DNA of 64,000 nucleotides from Mycobacterium sp. WUMAC-067 (GCF_020217485.1 NZ_JAEKMI010000019.1:41019-105018); one strand, 5' to 3'. Counted from the stretch's first letter, positions 1 through 13,700 are shown. The notes: a model not told the origin generated them from the letters alone. Made by a program: numbers and translations.

Positions 1-3905
<3,905 letters not shown>

Positions 3906-4916
3906 CTAGCCGCCGAACTCGTTCGCGCGGAACCTGTGAGTGCCCTCGAGGTCGTCGAGGATGGCGGCCTGAGCGTTCTTGGGCAGCGTGTGCAGGATCT
4001 CGCGCACCCGGGCCTGGCGCCGCGCGACGGCCTTGCGCTCGGGCATCCCCGGTGTCGCGACGATCTGCGGCGGCACACCCTCGATCTCCTCGACACCGCC
4101 GGCGTGGTGACCGGCGTCGATCATGGCCTGCTCTTCGGCCATGGTCGCCTCGTCCTTTTCCTCGGACATGCCGATCGGCCCGATGCGGCGCCCGTTGAGG
4201 AACTGCCGCACGACCGGCTCGTCGCTGGTCAGCAGCACCTCGCGCGGGCCGAACATGACCAGCTTGCGGCGGAACAGCATGCCCATGTTGTCCGGCACGG
4301 TGCGGGCGATGTTGATGTTGTGCGTCACGATCAACACCGTGGCGTCGATCTGGGCGTTGATGTCGAGGATCAGCTGGCTCAGGTAGGCGGTGCGAACCGG
4401 GTCCAGACCGGAGTCGGGCTCGTCGCACAGGATGATCTGCGGGTCCATCACCAGCGCGCGGGCCAGGCTGGCGCGCTTGCGCATACCGCCGGAGATCTCA
4501 CCGGGGAACTTCTTCTCGTCGCCGCCGAGCCCGACCAGGGTCAGCTTCTCCATGACGATGTCACGGATCTCGCCTTCCTTCTTCTTGGTGTGCTCGCGCA
4601 GCGGGAAGGCCGCGTTGTCGAAGAGGTTCATCGAACCGAACAGCGCGCCGTCCTGGAACATCACGCCGAACAGCGTGCGGATCTCGTAGAGCTCCTTGGC
4701 CGAACACTGCAGGATGTCCGTGCCGTCGATGACGACCGAGCCGCGCTCCGGGCGCAACAGCCCGATCAATGACTTCAGGAAAACCGATTTGCCGGTACCC
4801 GACGGTCCCAGCAGGACGCTGACCTCCCCGGCGGGGATTTCCAACGTCACGTCTTCCCAGATTCTCGAGGAACCGAAGGACTTGGTAAGTCCATTCACCT
4901 CGATTGCGACGCCCAT
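3906..4916 (-). CDS. mceG: Mce transport ATPase MceG (Mkl)
   Basis: ABC-type ATPase, 336 aa, that in mycobacteria energises all Mce lipid importers together with YrbE permeases. Visible motifs: Walker A GPSGTGKS (37-44), Q-loop in MFQDG (Q88), signature SGGMRKR (142-148), Walker B ILCDEP (D165, E166) and switch His199. The C-terminal extension after about residue 240 (rich in Glu and Met, with GHHAGGVEEIEG) is typical of the Mkl/MceG type rather than generic ABC ATPases. The ATG at 4916 has GGAAGG 7 nt upstream. An in-frame start at 5018 would add 34 residues and is less likely. Its natural partners, the YrbE and Mce proteins, are encoded 41 kb away in the same window (46-56 kb). Confidence 0.96.
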   Translation of the reverse strand: MGVAIEVNGLTKSFGSSRIWEDVTLEIPAGEVSVLLGPSGTGKSVFLKSLIGLLRPERGSVVIDGTDILQCSAKELYEIRTLFGVMFQDGALFGSMNLFDNAAFPLREHTKKKEGEIRDIVMEKLTLVGLGGDEKKFPGEISGGMRKRASLARALVMDPQIILCDEPDSGLDPVRTAYLSQLILDINAQIDATVLIVTHNINIARTVPDNMGMLFRRKLVMFGPREVLLTSDEPVVRQFLNGRRIGPIGMSEEKDEATMAEEQAMIDAGHHAGGVEEIEGVPPQIVATPGMPERKAVARRQARVREILHTLPKNAQAAILDDLEGTHRFRANEFGG

Positions 4917-5087
4917 GGGAAATCCTTCCGTCGACACTCGTGCCTGCCACCTGCCCTTTTGTGTGGCATGAGTCACTGTAGCGCACTGCTGCCACACGGC
5001 ATCAGGGTTGCGGAACACAGCGGGGAAAAATTGGCCTTCCCGAGATCAGGCGGAAGCCCCCATGGCGCAACTTATTTGACGCACGTG

Positions 5088-6590
5088 TTAGCCAGCGGGC
5101 GCCCAATTGCCGTGGAATCCCATCGGCACCCGCTGCGGCAGGTGCACGGTGGCGACGTGCTCGAGCGTCTGCGCGTCCAGTAACACCAGCTGCCCTTCGG
5201 CGCGGTCGCGGTGATACCCGAAGCCCATCAGGACGCCGTCGTCCTCGGCGCGCGCCGCGGGGTCGGGCACAAAACACATCTCGCCCAACAAAAGTCCGGC
5301 ATCGAGGGGGGCCGTGGCGCTGGAGCCGCTCGCGTAGTCGTGCTTGTACACGGTGGTGGACATCTCGGATTCCCCGCCCGACAGGTACCCGCCGTCGGTC
5401 CCGATGGTGTAGCCGAACCGGTGCCGCCCGCCCAGCAAGCTCTCGTTGATCCGCGGGAACTCCTGTGGGCGGTCGTCGCGGCGTTCGCTGGTCACCGCCC
5501 CGGTGGCCAGGTTGACGGTCCAGCGGTCCAGCGTCGGCCGGCTGTCGCCGGGACCGCGCAGGTCACGGTCGAACATCCGCGAGTAGCGGACCACGTCGAG
5601 CACCAAAACCTCTGCCCCGCCACGCATCTCGGAGTAGGCGTTGAGCGGGTGGTAGACGTAGCAGGGCTCGACGTCGAACCAGCGCACGTCGCGGTTACCG
5701 CCCTCTCGCGGCATCACCCCGATGCGCGCCGGGTAGTTGTCATCCCACCGGTAGGGCATCCGATTGATCGGCTGCCGATTCCGATTGATCGCCATCGTCA
5801 TCGGGCTGGGCAGCCGCACGCGCCCGATGAGCGACTGCATCACCAGCCGGGCCGGCAAACTCAGCCAGCGGGGCACGTTCGCCGGCATCACCTGGACGGC
5901 GTCGAACGTGACCGGCAGGTCGTAGATCACCACGTACTTGTCGGTCAGCGAGAAGTCGTGCATCATCGGCGACCCGCCCACCTCGATGTCGACGGTGCGC
6001 CGGGCCCGGCCCCGGGTATCGATGACCGAGTACTGCACCGTGCGCCCGCGGGTGAACGAGTAGGACACGGCGTGCAATTCGCCGGTCCGCGGGTCGGCGT
6101 GCGGGTGGGCGGTGTATCCGCCGAATAGGGTTCCGTCGAAGTCGCAGGGCCCCTCGGTGTCCAGCTCGTCGGTCAGGCGGTAATTCGCCCCGCCGCCCTC
6201 GACGAGCGCGAGCGTGTGTCCGGCATGGCTGAGCACATTGGTGTTGGGGCCGACGGAGAGCATGCCCGCCCGCGGGTTCAGCCCGCTGGGCGCGGGCTCG
6301 CCGAGAGCGGCGCAGACGTGGGCGGTGCGCACCCAGCGGTTGCGATACCAGCGGGCCTGCCCGTCGCGCAGCGCCACCCCGTGCACCATGCCGTCGCCGC
6401 TGAACCAGTGGTAGACCGCCGGGTCCACCTCGGCGACGGGGTTTGGCCCGTTGCGCAGGTAGCGCCCGTCGAGGTGGTCGGGGATGCGCCCGGTGACCGT
6501 GAGGTCGGTGGCGGTGACCTCCGCGCTCACCGGCGCCAGCAAGTCCTCAAGGTAGGGATTGCCGGGCTTGGCGGTTGTCGTGGTCGCCAT
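5088..6590 (-). CDS. Carotenoid cleavage dioxygenase family protein
   Basis: A 500-aa non-haem iron oxygenase of the RPE65/carotenoid cleavage family (Rv0654-like), expected to split polyene or stilbenoid double bonds with O2. The four iron-binding His are recognisable: H162 in HPHADPRTG, H211 in MMHDF, H314 in YHPLNAY and H493 in FHGNW. Length matches the family. The ATG at 6590 is preceded by TAGGAG 7 nt away. The divergent TetR gene begins about 70 bp upstream and the shared gap carries a 13-bp palindrome, so repression by that TetR protein is likely. The substrate cannot be told from sequence. Confidence 0.93.
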   Translation of the reverse strand: MATTTTAKPGNPYLEDLLAPVSAEVTATDLTVTGRIPDHLDGRYLRNGPNPVAEVDPAVYHWFSGDGMVHGVALRDGQARWYRNRWVRTAHVCAALGEPAPSGLNPRAGMLSVGPNTNVLSHAGHTLALVEGGGANYRLTDELDTEGPCDFDGTLFGGYTAHPHADPRTGELHAVSYSFTRGRTVQYSVIDTRGRARRTVDIEVGGSPMMHDFSLTDKYVVIYDLPVTFDAVQVMPANVPRWLSLPARLVMQSLIGRVRLPSPMTMAINRNRQPINRMPYRWDDNYPARIGVMPREGGNRDVRWFDVEPCYVYHPLNAYSEMRGGAEVLVLDVVRYSRMFDRDLRGPGDSRPTLDRWTVNLATGAVTSERRDDRPQEFPRINESLLGGRHRFGYTIGTDGGYLSGGESEMSTTVYKHDYASGSSATAPLDAGLLLGEMCFVPDPAARAEDDGVLMGFGYHRDRAEGQLVLLDAQTLEHVATVHLPQRVPMGFHGNWAPAG

Positions 6591-6602
6591 GGCTGAACTC
6601 CT

Positions 6603-6615
6603 ATAACATTGTTAT
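6603..6615. promoter_or_regulatory. 13-bp palindrome, probable TetR operator
   Basis: ATAACA-T-TGTTAT is a perfect 6-bp inverted repeat with a 1-nt centre in the gap between the divergent oxygenase and TetR genes. It ends immediately upstream of the oxygenase ribosome binding site. An operator here would control the oxygenase and autoregulate the repressor. The A/T-rich composition stands out from the GC-rich surroundings. Confidence 0.55.
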
Positions 6616-6661
6616 TTCAGCGTTATTGGCACCGTACGCCCCCGATGAGAAGATGGCAACG

Positions 6662-7339
6662 ATGACTTCAGACGTTCAGCGCAGCGTTCGCCAGGACATG
6701 CTGTCGGCGGCGGTCGACTTGCTGCACGAACACGGCCCCGACGCGCTGCAGACCCGCAAGGTCGCCGGCGCCGCGGGCACCTCGACGATGGCGCTGTACA
6801 CCCATTTCGGCGGGATGGGCGGGCTGATCGCGGAGGTGGCCGAGGAGGGCCTGCGGCAGTTCGACGCCGCGCTGGGAGCGGCCGAGACCGGCGACCCGGT
6901 CGCCGACCTGTTCGTCATCGGCGCCGCCTACCGGCGCTACGCGATCAAGCGCCCGCACATGTACCGGCTGATGTTCGGCAGCACCAGCGCGCACGGCATC
7001 AACGCGCCCGCCCACAACGTCCTGACGCTGACGATCGGCGAGATCGAGCGCGGCTACCCCAGTTTCGCGCACGTCGTGCGCGCGGTGCACCGATGCGTAC
7101 TGGCCGGGCGGATCGGCGCCGGCACGGCGGATGACGACGCGGCGGTGGTGGCGATAGCCGCCCAGTTCTGGGCGTCGATCCACGGCTTCGTCATGCTGGA
7201 GCTGGCCGGCTATTACGGCGATGACAGCTCGGCCGTCGTCCCGGTACTGGGTTCGATGACGTCGAACCTGCTTGTGGCCCTTGGGGATGCACCGGAGCGG
7301 GTGGCGCGGTCGCTGCAGACGGCGAGGGACGCCCACTGA
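6662..7339 (+). CDS. TetR family transcriptional regulator
   Basis: Regulator of about 225 aa (Rv0653c-like). The N-terminal helix-turn-helix covers about residues 25-50, with the typical run TRKVAGAAGTSTMALYTHFGG. The rest is the variable ligand-binding and dimerisation domain. I chose the ATG at 6662 because GAGAAG lies 9 nt upstream; an ATG at 6653 in the same frame is possible and adds three residues. It is divergent from the carotenoid oxygenase gene and probably represses it through the palindrome at 6603-6615. The inducer is unknown. Its 3' end faces rplL across a strong hairpin. Confidence 0.9.
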   Translation: MTSDVQRSVRQDMLSAAVDLLHEHGPDALQTRKVAGAAGTSTMALYTHFGGMGGLIAEVAEEGLRQFDAALGAAETGDPVADLFVIGAAYRRYAIKRPHMYRLMFGSTSAHGINAPAHNVLTLTIGEIERGYPSFAHVVRAVHRCVLAGRIGAGTADDDAAVVAIAAQFWASIHGFVMLELAGYYGDDSSAVVPVLGSMTSNLLVALGDAPERVARSLQTARDAH

Positions 7340-7346
7340 GTACACG

Positions 7347-7376
7347 AAACCCCCGGGATCTGCATCCCGGGGGTTT
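7347..7376. terminator. Bidirectional terminator between tetR-type gene and rplL
   Basis: A perfect 13-bp stem (AAACCCCCGGGAT pairing with ATCCCGGGGGTTT) closes a 4-nt loop CTGC. Both strands end the stem in three T, so it can terminate the convergent tetR-type gene and the rplJL transcript. It sits 7 bp past the tetR stop and 12 bp past the rplL stop. Confidence 0.85.
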
Positions 7377-7388
7377 ACGCGCAGTGAC

Positions 7389-7781
7389 TTACTTGACGGT
7401 GACGGTGGCGCCGGCGGCCTCAAGCTTGGTCTTGGCCTCGTCGGCGGCCTCCTTGGCGACCTTCTCCAGCAGCGGCTTGGGCGCGCCGTCGACCAGGTCC
7501 TTGGCCTCCTTGAGGCCCAAGCCGGAGACGATCTCGCGGACCACCTTGATGACGCCGATCTTCTTGTCGCCGGCGGACTCGAGGATCACGTCGAATTCCG
7601 ACTGCTCCTCGGCGGCCTCGGCGGGCGCACCACCGGCGGCCGGGCCGGCCGCGGCGACGGCGACCGGGGCGGCCGCGGTGACCTCGAAGGTCTCCTCGAA
7701 CTTCTTGACGAAGTCCGAGAGCTCCAGCAGCGTCATTTCCTTGAACGCGTCGAGCAGGTCGTCAGTAGACATCTTTGCCAT
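7389..7781 (-). CDS. rplL: 50S ribosomal protein L7/L12
   Basis: A 130-aa stalk protein of the large ribosomal subunit, which recruits translation GTPases. The N-terminal dimerisation helices (about 5-35) are followed by an Ala/Pro-rich hinge (about 36-55) and the globular C-terminal domain with [12 protein letters not shown] and [16 protein letters not shown]. It lies 44 bp downstream of rplJ in the same transcript, matching the pentameric L10(L12) stalk. The transcript ends at the hairpin at 7347-7376 rather than running into rpoB. Confidence 0.98.
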   Translation of the reverse strand: MAKMSTDDLLDAFKEMTLLELSDFVKKFEETFEVTAAAPVAVAAAGPAAGGAPAEAAEEQSEFDVILESAGDKKIGVIKVVREIVSGLGLKEAKDLVDGAPKPLLEKVAKEAADEAKTKLEAAGATVTVK

Positions 7782-7825
7782 GGGTGTGGGTCCTTCCTTG
7801 TTTTTCCAGGTTCCGGGTTGGGTTG

Positions 7826-8443
7826 TTATTCGGCTTCGGCCGGGGTTTCCGCAGCCTCTGCGGGTGCTTCCGAAGCTGCTTCCGGGGCGGGCTCCGCGGC
7901 GGCGGGCTCGGCGGAAGCTGCTGGTCCCTCTGCGGCCTTCTTCTCTTGCAACGCGGCCGCGAGCCGGGCGACCTGCGACGCCGGGGCGTTGAACAGCCCG
8001 GCCGCCTTGGCGAGGTTGCCCTTCATCGCGCCGGCCAGCTTGGCCAGCAGCACCTCGCGCGACTCGAGGTCGGCGATGCGCTCGACTTCGGCGACCGTCA
8101 GCGCGCGGCCGTCCATGTAGCCGCCCTTGATGACCAGCGCCTTGTGCTCCTTGGCGAAGGTCTTGATGGCCTTGGCGGCGTCGACCGGCTCGCCGGTGAT
8201 GAACGCGATGGCCGTCGGGCCGGCGAAGAGTTCGTCGAGGCCGTCGACCCCGGCTTCCGAAGCAGCCCGCTTGACCAGCGTGTTCTTGGCCACCGAGTAG
8301 GTGGCCGACGCGCCCAGCGAGCGCCGCAGCTCGGCCAGATTGGCGACCGTCAGACCGCGGTACTCGGTGACCAGGGCCGCGGTCGATTCCTTGAACTGCT
8401 CGGCGATGTCCGCGACGGCGGTGGCCTTGTCAGCCCTGGCCAT
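7826..8443 (-). CDS. rplJ: 50S ribosomal protein L10
   Basis: A 205-aa protein that anchors L7/L12 dimers to the ribosome and in bacteria represses its own mRNA by binding the leader. The N-terminal half carries [18 protein letters not shown] and KNTLVKRAA. The C-terminal tail after about residue 170 is an Ala/Glu-rich extension seen in mycobacterial L10. The ATG at 8443 has AGGAGGT a few nt upstream; upstream in-frame codons lie in the structured leader and are rejected. Confidence 0.98.
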   Translation of the reverse strand: MARADKATAVADIAEQFKESTAALVTEYRGLTVANLAELRRSLGASATYSVAKNTLVKRAASEAGVDGLDELFAGPTAIAFITGEPVDAAKAIKTFAKEHKALVIKGGYMDGRALTVAEVERIADLESREVLLAKLAGAMKGNLAKAAGLFNAPASQVARLAAALQEKKAAEGPAASAEPAAAEPAPEAASEAPAEAAETPAEAE

Positions 8444-8645
8444 GCCTACCTCCTGAAGTGAAGTCATGCGACGTGTCGTCTCGATTCCCCGAAAAACGAC
8501 GAACGCCCCGGCGCAGGAAGCGGCCGGGGCGTACAAACACGCCGGCGCGAGCCGGCGCTGATGCCTCGTCCTCCTGCGTGGGCCGCCGGGATACTCCCGG
8601 ACCTTCAACCGATTGCTCGGTGACCGACGGTCTTCGGTGGAACGG
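8444..8645 (-). promoter_or_regulatory. rplJ leader, L10-leader type, with attenuator-like hairpin
   Basis: About 200 nt of untranslated RNA precede rplJ. Read on the minus strand it holds three hairpins: CCGGGA-GTA-TCCCGG (8586-8600); a GCCGGC-rich arm (about 8540-8560); and a 10-bp stem ACGCCCCGGC/GCCGGGGCGT (8503-8532) followed 6 nt later by TTTTT (8492-8496). The position and the stem array match the autoregulatory leader where L10(L12)4 binds. The last hairpin could act as an attenuator. The function is inferred from family knowledge. Confidence 0.65.
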
Positions 8646-8650
8646 CTAAC

Positions 8651-8679
8651 ACAATAGCGTGGCCTGCGCGGTCAGCCAA
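8651..8679 (-). promoter_or_regulatory. rplJ promoter
   Basis: On the minus strand, -35 TTGGCT (8674-8679) and -10 TATTGT (8651-8656) are spaced by 17 bp. The -10 hexamer and the three bases before it (CGC) are identical to the rpoB promoter at 3706-3714. The start would fall near 8644, giving the leader described above. Confidence 0.6.
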
Positions 8680-8688
8680 AACGGCGAC

Positions 8689-9141
8689 TCAGCCGCCGGC
8701 TCGGGTGACGCCGAGGGCCAGCAGGACGAACACCGCCACCAGCAGGGCCACCCGCAGCCGGTGCAGCCGATCCCACCGGGCCGCGAGGTCGCGCGAGAGC
8801 TCACCGGTGGCCGGCCATTTGGCGATGCGGTTGTTGATCGGCAGCAGCAGGATGACCGTCAGCAGGACGACCAACGCCATCAGGCCGCCGGCGACGCCGT
8901 ACAGCCAGTCGCGCGACGCGCCCCGCTCCTTGATGGCGAGCGCCGCCAACAGCAACAGGCTCAGCGCATACCAGAACGGCATCGTCGTGCCCAGCGCCCG
9001 GGCGGCGCCGCCGCGGGCCGCCCGGAAGGCGTCGTCGGGCAGCCGCGCGATGAGCGGGTTGAAGAACACCGCGACCGCCAGCTCCACGCCCACCAACAGG
9101 CCGGTGATCACGACCGCGAGCGCGTCGATGCTGTGGTTCAT
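8689..9141 (-). CDS. DUF1772-type integral membrane protein
   Basis: A 150-aa membrane protein with four predicted helices (about 8-30, 57-72, 82-105 and 130-147) and conserved-looking NPLIARLP and LPINNRIAKW segments. The pattern fits the DUF1772 (anthrone-oxygenase-like) family, for which no general function is established. It follows the ROK kinase gene by 37 bp on the same strand and ends just upstream of the rplJ promoter, so it may close the mannosidase operon. The family call is by pattern and only moderately sure. Confidence 0.75.
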   Translation of the reverse strand: MNHSIDALAVVITGLLVGVELAVAVFFNPLIARLPDDAFRAARGGAARALGTTMPFWYALSLLLLAALAIKERGASRDWLYGVAGGLMALVVLLTVILLLPINNRIAKWPATGELSRDLAARWDRLHRLRVALLVAVFVLLALGVTRAGG

Positions 9142-9178
9142 GCCAGTCAGCGTAAGGAGCCGCCTCCGGCGGCCTGCG

Positions 9179-10099
9179 TCAGCCGAGGGCCGCGAGCCGG
9201 GCCGCGCCGATCAGACCGGCCGCACCGCCCAGCTCGCCGGGCACCACACGCAGCCCGGACAGGAAGCCCAGCCCGGCGTAGTCGGCCAGCTTCGCCCGCA
9301 GCGGGTCGAAGAGCAGCGACCCGGATTTGGACACCCCTCCCCCGATCACGACGAGGTCCAGATCGCAGACCGCGCCGACCGAGGCGATCATCGCGGCGAG
9401 CGCGTTCGCCGATCGGCGAAAGGCCCGCTGGGCCAACGGGTCTCCGGCCGCCGCCGCGGCGGCCAGGTCCCTGGCGCCCGCGCCGGGCGGCGCCGCCCAC
9501 CCGTTATCCCGCGCCCAGCGCACCATCCACGGCCCGGACGCCACCGTCTCCACGCAGCCGCGGCCGCCGCAGGCGCACGGCGGCCCGTCCAGTTCGACCA
9601 CGATGTGCCCGACGTGACCGGCGTTGCCGGTGCGCCCGGCGTAGGGGACGCCGTCGAGCACCAGGCCGCCGCCCACCCCGGTGGAGACCACCATGCCCAG
9701 CAGGAATCGGGCGTCGGGACCCGCGCTGCGGCCCGCGCCGATCCAGTGCTCCCCCAACGCCATGCACAGGCCGTCGCCGCCCAGCACCACCGGCACCCCG
9801 GGCACCGCGGCGGCGACCCTGTCGCGCAGCGGGAAACGGTCCCAGCCCGCGATGTTGATCGGGCTGACCGACCCGGTGTGCAGGTCGATCGGCCCGGCCG
9901 AGCCGATGCCGACGGCGGTGATCGGGCCCTCGGCGGCCCGCACCGCGTCGGCGATCATCGCCTCGACGACGGCCCACACGTCGCCGGCGGCGGCCGCGGC
10001 CGGGGTGGGGCGGATCGCGGTGTACATCAGCGCGCCGCCCGAATCGGCCAGTGCGGCCGCGATTTTGGTGCCGCCGATGTCCAGACAGAGGGTGGCCAT
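9179..10099 (-). CDS. ROK family sugar kinase
   Basis: Cytosolic ATP-dependent hexose kinase of the ROK family, 306 aa (Rv0650-like). Residues 7-13 give the phosphate-binding DIGGTKI. D109 in GGDG is at the catalytic-base position. GHVGH (161-165) with CACGGRGC (C175, C177, C182) forms the ROK zinc site. An upstream in-frame start would add 34 residues but overlaps the preceding gene, so the ATG at 10099 is used. It starts 5 nt after the parvulin-like gene, which overlaps the alpha-mannosidase. Phosphorylating mannose or a similar sugar released by that enzyme is the simplest role, but this is inference. Confidence 0.92.
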   Translation of the reverse strand: MATLCLDIGGTKIAAALADSGGALMYTAIRPTPAAAAAGDVWAVVEAMIADAVRAAEGPITAVGIGSAGPIDLHTGSVSPINIAGWDRFPLRDRVAAAVPGVPVVLGGDGLCMALGEHWIGAGRSAGPDARFLLGMVVSTGVGGGLVLDGVPYAGRTGNAGHVGHIVVELDGPPCACGGRGCVETVASGPWMVRWARDNGWAAPPGAGARDLAAAAAAGDPLAQRAFRRSANALAAMIASVGAVCDLDLVVIGGGVSKSGSLLFDPLRAKLADYAGLGFLSGLRVVPGELGGAAGLIGAARLAALG

Positions 10100-10104
10100 G
10101 GCGC

Positions 10105-10722
10105 TCAGTGCCGGTGGGTGTTGTCGGGTTGGCGCGGGTCGCCGGGATGCTCGTAGCCCGGCGCGAGCCGCACCAGCTCGGCGCGGCGCGCGTGCAGCCA
10201 CAGCCGGAAGGCGCGCCGCCGCGCGGCGCCGCGCAGATGCTCGGCGATCACCGGCCGCACCTCGTCCAGCGGTGGAGCGACCGACACCGTTGTGCGCCAG
10301 CCGTTTTCACCCTGCGCGGCCGCGGCGAACCGCAGCGGGTTGCGGGCGTGATAGGCGGCCACCTCGTCGTCGGTGACGGTCACCGCGGCGGTGACGTCGG
10401 CGAACAGAGCCCGGGCGAGCGGATCGGCCAGCACGGCCGCGGCGACGCTGCCGATCTCCAGCCGCGCGGTCACGTCGGGCAGCAGCTCCGCCTCGGGGGG
10501 CGCTGCGCGCGAGCTCAGCCCGCGCGCGGCCGCCTCGGCGGCGACCACCCGTTCGGTCACGATGAGCTGGGTCAGCCAGCGCCGCAGTTGGCGGCCCTCG
10601 CTGGTGCCGGCGGTCGGCAGCGCGCCCGCCCCCCGCGCGGCCCGCAGCCGCGTTTCGGCCGCGTCGATCTCGCCGGACGACACGGGGATGCCGGCGACGG
10701 TCGCGATCGGGTGCCCGCTCAT
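10105..10722 (-). CDS. SurA/parvulin-like protein without rotamase core (often labelled FabD2)
   Basis: A 205-aa protein in the position of Rv0649, usually annotated as malonyl-CoA:ACP transacylase FabD2. I see no GHSxGE nucleophile motif to support that. Instead the N-terminus (IATVAGIPVSSGEIDAAETR, then LTQLIVTERVVAAEAAARGL), the segment VTDDEVAAYHARNPLRF and the C-terminal EVRPVIAEHLRGAARRRAF resemble the helical flanks of parvulin-type chaperones. The peptidyl-prolyl isomerase core expected between the last two is reduced to about 20 residues. No signal peptide is visible, so it is probably cytosolic. Its ATG overlaps the mannosidase stop (ATGA), implying coupled translation and perhaps a dedicated folding role. 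Confidence 0.8.
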   Translation of the reverse strand: MSGHPIATVAGIPVSSGEIDAAETRLRAARGAGALPTAGTSEGRQLRRWLTQLIVTERVVAAEAAARGLSSRAAPPEAELLPDVTARLEIGSVAAAVLADPLARALFADVTAAVTVTDDEVAAYHARNPLRFAAAAQGENGWRTTVSVAPPLDEVRPVIAEHLRGAARRRAFRLWLHARRAELVRLAPGYEHPGDPRQPDNTHRH

Positions 10723-13700
10723 GTCACCGTCACCCGCGCCGCGGGCGAGTAGACCAGCCGCCCGGCGCAGCCGATGCGCACCAGCGCCCACCACTCGCCG
10801 GGTTCCAGCCAGGCCGGCGGGGCCACTCGGAAGCCGAGGTCGACGGTGCCGCGGGCGGGCAGGACCGCGCCGATCGCGGCGGGGCCCATCCATTCCCACG
10901 TGCCCCAGGGGCTGATCAGGTGCGCCTCGAGCGCCAGGTCGGCCCGGGCGTGGGTGCCGACGGTGACGGTCAGGTCGCCCGCTTCGCCCGGCCGCAGCGT
11001 GACCTCGGTGGGCCCGTCGGCAAGGTAGACCAGCTCGCCGGGGTCCACCGGTGCGCCGCCCACCGCGACCACGCACACGTCCTCGACCCCCTGCCGCCAG
11101 GCGGCGGGGATCTCCTCCCCGGTGAGGCGCAACTCGGCCCGGACCGGGTAGAGGCCCGGTTCCGCCCCCGGCGGGATCGACACCACCACGTCGGCCTCCA
11201 GGTGGCCGCCGCTGCCCAGGGTGAAGGGCAGCTCGGCGGGCGCGGCCGACCAGCCGTCGGGGCACGCGAGCACAACCCCGCCGCGCAGCGTGGCGTCGCT
11301 GCAGTCGCTGACCGCGGTGACGCGCAGCGCCACCTCGCCGCCGGGCTGCGCGTTGACCAGCGGCGGGTGCAGGTGGGCGACCGCCGGCAGGCCGCCGAGC
11401 GGTGCGGGGCCCCGGTTGTGCAGCCAATAACGGGCGTAGAGCGGCTGGGCGGCCTCGGCGTACGGCGCCAGCGCGGCGGGGCCCGACGGCGTCGCGGGCA
11501 GCTCGATCCGGGCCAGCACGGTCGCCACCTGGTAGCCATGCAGGTCGACCGAATCCAGCCGCTCGGCGGGAGTCTCGAGAAGATCGGCGCGCCGCAGGTC
11601 GCCGAACGCCGCGACGTCCGAGCCGAGGACCACGCGCGCGCCCGCCCCGGTCGTTTCCACCAACCGCAGGGCGACCGCGTTCGGGTCGAGCGGCGCGGCG
11701 CTGCCCGCGGTCAACGGGTTGCCGGCCGCCTTGAGGGCAGCCAGGTGGACCGAGTCGGCGGGCTCGACGCGCAGCAGTGCACCCGCGGGCGGCAGCGCAC
11801 CGGGCCGCCGGCCCCCGGCGACGGCGAGCAGCGGCTGCGAGAACTGCGCGCTGCGGGTGGGGATGTCCGCGCGCCGCCAGTCGCCGTCGCCGCTGACCAG
11901 CGCGTAGTCGAAGTCGTGGGTCCAGTGCTGCAGCTGGAAGTTGGAGCCGTCCGGCGCGGTGCGGCGCGGGTCGTCGATCCAGATGCCCGACGGCCAGCCG
12001 GTGCACGAGCGCATCAGAGCGGTGTGCAGGGTGCCCTCGGTGTCGACGGCGAAGCTGGGCACCCCCCGGTTGAGCAGGGCGACGGTGCGGTCGTCGAACG
12101 CGTCGGTTCCCGACGCGGGCTGCTGCGCGACGACGATCTCGGCATCGCCGAGGTCCTCGGCCAGCGCGGCGATCTCGGCCCGCAGGTCCTCCTCGTCGCG
12201 GCCGTCGATCACCAGCACCGGCAGCGCCCCCAGCGGACGGAGGTCGGCGCCCGGCACCCACACCGCGGCCAGCGGCGCCTCGGCCGGCACCCACACCCGC
12301 GCCCGGCCGGTCGCCGCCAGCTGGCGGTCCAGCTCTTTGGCGTACACCGGATCGGCGTGGTCCAGCACCGCGGCGGCGAAGGCGTTGCGGACCGGGCCGC
12401 CCAGCGCGATCCGCACGTCGGGCAGGTTGGAATCCACCGCGAGGTGGCCGTAGCGCGGCTTATCCGCGGCGCTGCAGGTGGCCGTGACTCCGGCGCGGAC
12501 CAGCGCCACCATCAACTCGCGCGCCAGCGGCCCGGACACCGTCTCCGCCGGCGACACCACCTCGGCGACCGAGATCGCCCGCGCGCCGGCCCCCGACACC
12601 CGGACCCGGGCCGCCGAGGACAGGCCGAACCAGCCGTACGCCGGGTTGTCCAACGTCCAGAGGTGCCGGGCGGCGTCCACGGCGCGCGACCCGTCGTGCA
12701 GCAGGGCGAAACCCCGGCCGACGACGGCGTCGCCCACGTCGCTGACCGGCATGGCGCCCGGCACCGGGCACGGCCAGCGCAGCCGCACCAGCTGATCGGC
12801 GCCGGTGAAGTCGTCGATCGTGGTGCGGCAGTCGACCCGCGCGACGCCGCGCCACAGCGTCAGGGTCTGGGTGTAACGCAGCAGCGTGCCGATCCGGCCG
12901 CGCACCACCACCCGCTGACCGAGGGGCCCGTGAAAGGCCTGCACCCGCGCCGGCGCTTCCGACGAGCACACCACCGGGCCCTTGGGCAGCAGATGCCACG
13001 GGCCCTCGCCCTGCGTCGGGTGCGACGGGTATTCCTCGTAGACGGCGAGCTCGTTGCCGACCCGCCCGTCGGCGATCAGCTCGCGGTCCCCCTGGCCGGA
13101 CAAGCCGATCAGCGACGCGACCGCCCCGCCGCGGGCCGCGTCGACCTCGACCCGGTAGTGCTCGTTGGCGATCACCGCTCCCGGCACCGGCTCCCAGCCG
13201 GGCGCCCGGTTGTCGGTGGGAACCAGCCGGTAGGCCCGCCAGCCCAGCGACCCGACGTCGCGGGCCAGCCAGCTGACCGAGCTCCCGTCGTGCTCGACCA
13301 GGGCGGGCACCTCGGCGCCGTCGGCGTCCAGCACCCGCACGCCCGCGCGCAGCGGCGGATCGACCCGGGCGGTGACGACGTCGGTGCGCCGGTGGGCCAG
13401 CGGGTTCCACACGACGACGTCGCCGTCGATCGCCCCGGACAAAAGCGCCAGCGACGTGTCCCGGGCCGCGCGGCCCAGCTCCCACGCGTCGCGCCAGCCG
13501 GTCAACAGGTCGAGGTAGACCTGGTCGGATTCCGAGCCGGTAATCGCGTCGTGGTGCGCGCCGTAGGCCAGCTGCACCCACGCCTTGGCCAAGGCCGCAT
13601 GCGGGTAGTCGGCGCCGGTCATCAGCGCCGCGAAGACCGCGAACCGCTCGGCCGCCACCACGGCGTGCTCGGCGGCCCGGTTGGCTTGTTTGGTGTCGAT

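Noticed and set aside
4917..5018. N-terminal extension of MceG by 34 residues
   Set aside because: The ATG at 4916 has a GGAAGG site at ideal spacing and gives a complete ABC domain, so the extension is probably untranslated leader.
10105..10722. Malonyl-CoA:ACP transacylase (FabD2) assignment
   Set aside because: No GHSxGE-type motif and the protein is too short and helical; parvulin-like features fit better.
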